Origin: Pseudomonadota bacterium
Lineage (GTDB): Bacteria; Pseudomonadota; Gammaproteobacteria; Burkholderiales; Thiobacillaceae
NCBI GenBank assembly: GCA_021791235.1
Contig: JAJYXA010000228.1
Coordinates: forward strand, 1-9,453
Direction of reading: 5' to 3'
DNA length: 9,453 nucleotides
The translations under genes were made by a program, and so were the position numbers. Every line of letters starts with the position of its first letter. The first letter of the stretch is position 1. Shown here piece by piece: positions 5,891 to 9,453 of this stretch. The notes below the pieces were generated by a model, which did not search any database, had not been told where the DNA came from, and worked only from the letters and a program-made list of their open reading frames with translations.

Positions 5891-6840
5891 AACGCGGTCA
5901 GACCCAGACTGTCGAACAGGCGCTGGTCGCGCTCCCATTCCGGATTGCCGGTGGTGAGCAGCTTCTCGCCGTAGAAAATCGAGTTGGCGCCGGCAAGGAA
6001 ACATAAAGCCTGCACCGCGTCGCTCATCTGCTGGCGCCCGGCCGACAGGCGCACGAAGCTCTTCGGCATGCAGATGCGGGCGACCGCGATGGTGCGCACG
6101 AATTCCAGCGGTTCGAGCGCCTCGGTGCCGGCGAGCGGCGTGCCCTCGACCTGCACCAGCAGGTTGATCGGCACCGATTCCGGCTGCGGGTCGAGCGAGG
6201 CCAGCTGCGCGATGAGGCCGGCGCGCTGGGTGCGCGATTCGCCCATGCCGACGATGCCGCCGCAGCACACGTGCAGGTCGGCGTGGCGCACGCGCTCCAG
6301 CGTGTCGAGGCGGTCCTGGTACTCGCGGGTGGTGATGATGTCGCCGTAGAACTCGGGCGCGGTGTCGAGGTTGTGGTTGTAGTAGTCGAGGCCGGCTTCC
6401 TTCAGCTGCTCGGCCTGGCCGTCCTTCAGCATGCCCAGCGTGGCGCAGGTTTCCAGCCCCAGTGCGCGCACTGAGCGCACCATGTCGAGCACCGGCTCGA
6501 GGTCGCGCTGCTTCGGCCCGCGCCAGGCCGCGCCCATGCAGAAGCGCGAGGCGCCGGCGGCCTTGGCGGCGCGGGCTGCCCTCAGCACGTCGTCGATATG
6601 GAGCAGGCCCTGGTTTTCCACGCCGGCGTCGTAGCGCGCCGACTGCGGGCAGTAGCCGCAGTCCTCGGAGCAGCCGCCGGTCTTGATCGACAGCAGGGTG
6701 GAGAGCTGCACGCGGTTGGGGTCGAAATGTTCGCGGTGCACGGTTTGCGCCCGATACATCAGGTCGGCAAAGGGCAAGGCGAACAGCGCCTCGATCTCGG
6801 CCATGGAAAACTTGCTTACGGGTTGAGTCATGTCATTCAT
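5887..6840 (-). CDS. bioB: Biotin synthase
   Basis: BioB is a radical-SAM enzyme that inserts sulfur into dethiobiotin to form biotin, the last step of the pathway. The 317-residue protein carries the radical-SAM [4Fe-4S] motif CSEDCGYC (C57, C61, C64). The [2Fe-2S] sulfur-donor ligands line up with E. coli at a constant offset of +4: C101, C132, C192 and R264 (E. coli C97, C128, C188, R260). YYNHNLDT (153-160), FVRLSAGR (262-269) and the C-terminal [19 protein letters not shown] (282-300) are also diagnostic. Start: the ATG at 6838-6840 has GAGGTGG (6847-6853) at suitable spacing and overlaps the stop of the upstream membrane-protein gene by 8 nt. A second ATG three codons in (6829-6831) is possible. 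It is the first known biotin gene in the operon and is coupled to bioF. Confidence 0.97.
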   Translation of the reverse strand: MNDMTQPVSKFSMAEIEALFALPFADLMYRAQTVHREHFDPNRVQLSTLLSIKTGGCSEDCGYCPQSARYDAGVENQGLLHIDDVLRAARAAKAAGASRFCMGAAWRGPKQRDLEPVLDMVRSVRALGLETCATLGMLKDGQAEQLKEAGLDYYNHNLDTAPEFYGDIITTREYQDRLDTLERVRHADLHVCCGGIVGMGESRTQRAGLIAQLASLDPQPESVPINLLVQVEGTPLAGTEALEPLEFVRTIAVARICMPKSFVRLSAGRQQMSDAVQALCFLAGANSIFYGEKLLTTGNPEWERDQRLFDSLGLTAL

Positions 6841-7291
6841 TGATCGCCACCTCGATGGTCATGTCCTGCCACGGTTCGCGCGCGGCCTTGTAAATATCAA
6901 ACAGCGCCCACGGCACGATGATCGTTACCGCCAGCCCCAGCACCAGCATCAGCCCCTGCCAGCCGTCGAGCAGGCCGTAGATCGCCGGGCCGATCACCAT
7001 CAGGCTGCCCATCACGCCGTAAAACCGGTAGCCTGCCCACTTGTTGTAATGCGCGGCCCGCGGGTTGGGGTGGTGGGCGATGCTGGCATAGACGAAAATC
7101 GATGCGCCCAGCCAGAGCATCACCGGCGGCAGCGACAGCACGAACGGCAGGAAGCCGATCTTGTGGCTGGCGAGCAGCTTGCCCAGCAGCAGGGCCGTCA
7201 GCGAAATCATCAACGCCGCGACGGTGACGATATTGAACAGCTGGGCGGCGAAACGGGAGGATGAGGCGGAAATGACGCGTTTGACTTTCAT
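6833..7291 (-). CDS. Four-helix membrane protein of unknown function, upstream of bioB
   Basis: I do not recognise this protein. From the ATG at 7289-7291 it has 152 residues: a basic N-terminus ([14 protein letters not shown]), four likely membrane helices at about 17-40, 46-71, 91-108 and 112-134, and a short charged tail ([14 protein letters not shown]). The loop between helices 2 and 3 carries [17 protein letters not shown], rich in His, Asn and aromatic residues. No cofactor motif is evident. The coding start is uncertain: an in-frame TTG at 7325-7327 would add 12 residues, but those codons contain a candidate promoter (see that entry). Its stop overlaps the bioB start by 8 nt, and the bioB ribosome binding site lies inside it, so it is the leader gene of the biotin operon. 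A transport or accessory role in biotin metabolism can be suggested from position only. It does not resemble the BioY transporter in length or motifs. Confidence 0.75.
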   Translation of the reverse strand: MKVKRVISASSSRFAAQLFNIVTVAALMISLTALLLGKLLASHKIGFLPFVLSLPPVMLWLGASIFVYASIAHHPNPRAAHYNKWAGYRFYGVMGSLMVIGPAIYGLLDGWQGLMLVLGLAVTIIVPWALFDIYKAAREPWQDMTIEVAINE

Positions 7292-7298
7292 GGCCGGG

Positions 7299-7327
7299 AT
7301 TTTCGGGGGCGCCGACGCCGCTGTCAA
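7299..7327 (-). promoter_or_regulatory. Candidate sigma-70 promoter of the biotin operon
   Basis: The minus strand reads TTGACA (7322-7327), then a 17-nt spacer, then GAAAAT (7299-7304), a perfect -35 box with optimal spacing and a 4-of-6 -10 box. The predicted start of transcription falls about 7 nt further on, at or next to the A of the ATG at 7291, so the message would be leaderless or nearly so. It sits in the gap shared with divergent comF. This is prediction from consensus matching only. Confidence 0.45.
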
Positions 7328-7345
7328 ATCCAGACCGCAACAAAA

Positions 7346-8035
7346 TTGAACATCCGCCGGATTTTTAATCAGATGTTGCCGCCCGCCTGCCTGCTGTGCA
7401 GCGCCGGGTCGACGCGCGCGCTATGCGCAGGCTGCCTGGCCGAGCTGCCCTGGCACCGCCAGCCGCAGTGCCCGCAGTGCGCGATCCCCACCCCAGACGG
7501 CCAGCGCTGCGGCGCCTGTCTCAAACACCCGCCGGCGTTCGACCGCACCCATGCCGCGCTGGCCTATGCGTTTCCGCTCGACCGGATGATCCCGCGCCTG
7601 AAATATCACGGCCAGCTCGCCATTGCGCCGGTGCTGGGCGAGTGCCTCGCCGAGGCCGTGTCCGCCGCCCCCCGCCCCGACCGCCTGATGGCCATGCCGC
7701 TGCATCCGGCACGCATCCGCGAGCGCGGCTTCAACCACGCCACCGAAATCGCGCGGACGGTGGCGAAGCGGCTGGCACTCCCGCTCGACACCCGCAGCGC
7801 CCGGCGCATCCGCGACACGCCGCCGCAAATGGGCCTGAAGCACCAAGCCCGGCGGCGCAACGTGCGCGGCGCATTCGTGTGTTCGGACGACGTTCGCGGG
7901 CAATGCGTCGCGCTGATCGACGACGTGATGACGACCGGCACCAGCCTTGACGAGCTGGCTGCGACGCTTAAACAGGCGGGCGCACGCGAAGTGACTTGCT
8001 GGGTGGTGGCGCGCACGCTGCCGCCGGGCGACTGA
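7346..8035 (+). CDS. comF: ComF family protein (phosphoribosyltransferase-like, Zn-finger N-terminus)
   Basis: This is a 229-residue ComF/GntX-type protein, implicated in the family in DNA uptake and use of external DNA; its exact biochemical activity is unsettled. The N-terminal part has four paired cysteines (CLLC 15-18, CAGC 27-30, CPQC 42-45, CGAC 55-58), as expected for zinc binding. LKYHGQ (85-90), MPLHPARIRERGFNHA (117-132) and TPPQMGL (158-164) are conserved ComF features. The type I phosphoribosyltransferase PRPP loop is VALIDDVMTTGTS (188-200). Start: TTG at 7346 gives MNIRRIFNQMLPPACLLC, which looks like the usual ComF N-terminus. The ATG at 7373 would drop nine residues. No clear Shine-Dalgarno sequence supports either. 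It diverges from the biotin operon and converges on dgt. Identity is good; function in competence is not shown by context, as no other competence gene is present. Confidence 0.92.
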   Translation: MNIRRIFNQMLPPACLLCSAGSTRALCAGCLAELPWHRQPQCPQCAIPTPDGQRCGACLKHPPAFDRTHAALAYAFPLDRMIPRLKYHGQLAIAPVLGECLAEAVSAAPRPDRLMAMPLHPARIRERGFNHATEIARTVAKRLALPLDTRSARRIRDTPPQMGLKHQARRRNVRGAFVCSDDVRGQCVALIDDVMTTGTSLDELAATLKQAGAREVTCWVVARTLPPGD

Positions 8036-8067
8036 CCCCACGGACGCCCTCGCAAGACTGTGTGAGA

Positions 8068-8095
8068 GGCCCGCCTCGGGCCGGAGCCGGGCGGG
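8068..8095. terminator. Possible bidirectional hairpin between convergent comF and dgt
   Basis: The 66-nt gap between the convergent genes holds two mutually exclusive GC stems: GGCCCG (8068-8073) with CGGGCC (8077-8082), and CCCGCC (8070-8075) with GGCGGG (8090-8095). No T-run follows on either strand, so it is not a textbook intrinsic terminator. It may mark where both transcripts end. Confidence 0.3.
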
Positions 8096-8101
8096 AACGC
8101 G

Positions 8102-9232
8102 TCAGCCGTAAATCTCCTCCACCGCGAAAATCCGCCGGTGTTCGCGCATGGCATAGCGATCGGTCATGCCGGCGATGTAGTCGGCCACCGCGCGCGCGCC
8201 TTCCAGCGATTCGCGTTCCTGGTGCTCGGGCGGCAGCAGGCGGGCATCGCCGGTGAACGCGGTGTAGAGATCGCTGACGATGCGGCTGGCCTTGGCGCTC
8301 ATGCGCGCCACCCTGTAATGGCGGTACAGATGGCGGTGCAGAAAACGCTTCAGCTCGCGGTGCTCGTCCAGCAGCGCGGGGCTGAAGGCCGCCAGCGGCG
8401 GCGCCGCGCGCACCTCGGCGATGGTCTGCACGCCGCTGTTTTCGACGTTGATCCGCGTCGTGTTGACCAGGTCGAGGATCAGCGTGTTGATGATGCGGCG
8501 CACGGTTTCGGTCACCACGCGGCGGCCGCTCAATGCCGGATACAGGCTGCGCACCTCGCCCAGATGGCGCGCGAACAGCTGCACCTCCATCAACTGCTCC
8601 AGCGCGATCAGCCCGGAGCGCAGGCCGTCGTCGACGTCGTGGTTGTTGTAGGCGATCTCGTCGGCCAGGTTGGCGATCTGCGCTTCCAGCGAGGGCTGCC
8701 GCTTGTCGAGAAAGCGCGCGCCGACGTCGCCGAGTTTTTCGGCATTGCCCAGCGAGCAGTGCTTGAGGATGCCCTCGCGCGCCTCGAAAGTGAGATTCAG
8801 CCCGTCGAATTCGGCGTAGCGCTCTTCCAGCAGATCGACCACGCGCAGCGACTGCAGGTTGTGCTCGAAGCCGCCGTGCTCGCGCATGCAGGCGTTCAGC
8901 GCATCCTGCCCGGCGTGGCCGAAGGGCGTGTGGCCGAGATCGTGCGCCAGCGCCACCGCTTCCACCAGGTCCTCGTTCAGGTTCAGCAGGCGGGCGATGG
9001 TGCGGCCGATCTGCGCCACTTCCAGGCTGTGGGTGAGGCGGGTGCGGAACAGGTCGCCCTCGTGGTTGACGAACACCTGGGTCTTGTATTCCAGGCGGCG
9101 GAAGGCGGTGGAGTGGATGATGCGGTCGCGGTCGCGCTGAAATTCGCTGCGTCCGGCAGGGGCGGTTTCCTTGAAGCGACGGCCGCGCGAGCTCAGTGAC
9201 GAGGCGGCATAGGGTGCGAGATTCTCAGGCAT
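8102..9232 (-). CDS. dgt: dGTP triphosphohydrolase-like HD-domain protein
   Basis: This is a deoxynucleotide triphosphohydrolase of the HD superfamily, which cleaves dNTPs to nucleoside and triphosphate and so tunes the dNTP pool. At 376 residues it is the shorter dGTPase-like type, not the roughly 500-residue E. coli Dgt form. The N-terminus has [24 protein letters not shown] (31-54), then the metal-binding set H68 (THSLEV), H97-D98 ([14 protein letters not shown]) and D191 ([14 protein letters not shown]). H101 and H106 in the same segment are conserved in the family. The ATG at 9230-9232 overlaps the aroB stop by 8 nt and no separate Shine-Dalgarno site is apparent, so translation is probably coupled to aroB. 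The substrate may be broader than dGTP in this subfamily. Nothing odd is seen in the sequence. Confidence 0.95.
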   Translation of the reverse strand: MPENLAPYAASSLSSRGRRFKETAPAGRSEFQRDRDRIIHSTAFRRLEYKTQVFVNHEGDLFRTRLTHSLEVAQIGRTIARLLNLNEDLVEAVALAHDLGHTPFGHAGQDALNACMREHGGFEHNLQSLRVVDLLEERYAEFDGLNLTFEAREGILKHCSLGNAEKLGDVGARFLDKRQPSLEAQIANLADEIAYNNHDVDDGLRSGLIALEQLMEVQLFARHLGEVRSLYPALSGRRVVTETVRRIINTLILDLVNTTRINVENSGVQTIAEVRAAPPLAAFSPALLDEHRELKRFLHRHLYRHYRVARMSAKASRIVSDLYTAFTGDARLLPPEHQERESLEGARAVADYIAGMTDRYAMREHRRIFAVEEIYG

Positions 9233-9453
9233 GGTGAACGGTGCCGCGCAGGGTATCGCGCAAGGCCTGCTCCGTCACGTCGGCAGTGACGATGGCCGCA
9301 CCGATCGACTTCAGCAGCACGAAGCGAATGCGGCCGCTTTCCACTTTTTTGTCTACCGCCATGTGATCGAGGTAGTTTTCCACCCCCAGGTCGGGCGCAT
9401 CCACCGGGAGCCTGGCGCGTTCGAAGAGGGCGCGGATGCGTGCGAATTCGTTC
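9225..9453 (-). CDS. aroB: 3-dehydroquinate synthase (partial, C-terminal 75 residues)
   Basis: This is the C-terminal end of AroB, the NAD- and metal-dependent enzyme that converts DAHP to 3-dehydroquinate, the second step of the shikimate pathway. Only 75 residues plus the stop fall in the window; the 5' part is beyond the right edge. The fragment reads [20 protein letters not shown] and then [32 protein letters not shown], where MAVDKKV-x-x-G-x-x-RFVLL is the conserved C-terminal signature of the family. The frame is intact. The TGA (9225-9227) lies within the first codons of dgt (8-nt overlap). Confidence 0.93.
   Translation of the reverse strand, partial: NEFARIRALFERARLPVDAPDLGVENYLDHMAVDKKVESGRIRFVLLKSIGAAIVTADVTEQALRDTLRGTVHHA

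Noticed and set aside
4673..5974. 433-codon plus-strand open frame opposite bioF
   Set aside because: A shadow frame of bioF: low-complexity Arg/Ala/Gln-rich translation, no motif, and bioF is unmistakable on the other strand.
5891..6268. N-terminal extension of BioF into bioB
   Set aside because: The upstream translation is bioB out of frame. BioF begins at its normal length with GTG at 5890.
6888..6900. ttgtaaatatcaa upstream of bioB as a BirA operator
   Set aside because: Only one half-site-like element is present, with no inverted partner at the expected spacing, and it lies inside a coding region.
7352..7362. Palindrome ATCCG-C-CGGAT followed by T-run at the comF start
   Set aside because: A one-base loop cannot form a hairpin, the stem is short, and it lies within the likely comF coding start. 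Not a terminator and probably chance.
9024..9040. gggtgaggcgggtg in dgt, resembling the bioC/bioD heptamers
   Set aside because: It falls on conserved Dgt residues (TRLTHSLEV), so the match is coding coincidence, and only one unit is present.
8138..9199. 353-codon plus-strand open frame opposite dgt
   Set aside because: A shadow of dgt with the same composition bias and no recognisable domain.

Overview
The window is GC-rich, gene-dense chromosomal DNA, very probably from a betaproteobacterium. A Thiobacillus/Nitrosomonadales-like origin is suggested by the compact bioB-bioF-bioH-bioC-bioD run next to comF, the aroB-dgt pair, and a DUF2244-ctaC-ctaD run whose subunit II carries a fused cytochrome c domain. 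That placement is inference from gene order and protein style; no database was searched.

Layout from left to right. (1) Positions 1-2085, minus strand: an aa3/caa3-type cytochrome c oxidase operon read leftwards (DUF2244 membrane protein, ctaC, then the start of ctaD, cut by the window edge). (2) Positions 2086-2214: an AT-rich intergenic island with two perfect palindromes, the likely promoter/operator region of the cox operon. (3) Positions 2215-7291, minus strand: a tightly packed biotin operon read leftwards, in the order 4-TM membrane protein of unknown function, bioB, bioF, bioH, bioC, bioD. Every junction overlaps by 4-14 nt, so translation is probably coupled throughout. BioC and BioH build and release pimeloyl-ACP, BioF makes KAPA, BioD makes dethiobiotin and BioB inserts sulfur. 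BioA (KAPA to DAPA) is absent from the window. (4) Positions 7346-8035, plus strand: comF, diverging from the biotin operon. (5) Positions 8036-8101: a short convergent spacer with GC hairpins. (6) Positions 8102-9453, minus strand: the 3' end of aroB overlapping dgt by 8 nt.

The genes are ordinary housekeeping genes. What is unusual is repetitive DNA inside the biotin genes: an inverted REP-like pair and a C8 tract translated in the N-terminus of BioH, heptamer repeats that encode the same short peptide in both BioC and BioD, and a REP-like hairpin in the BioD C-terminus. At the bioC/bioD junction, an A AAA AAG heptamer lies in the phase needed for -1 frameshifting and would give a BioC-BioD fusion. 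I saw no CRISPR array, insertion sequence, tRNA, rRNA, phage gene or convincing new defence or mobile system.
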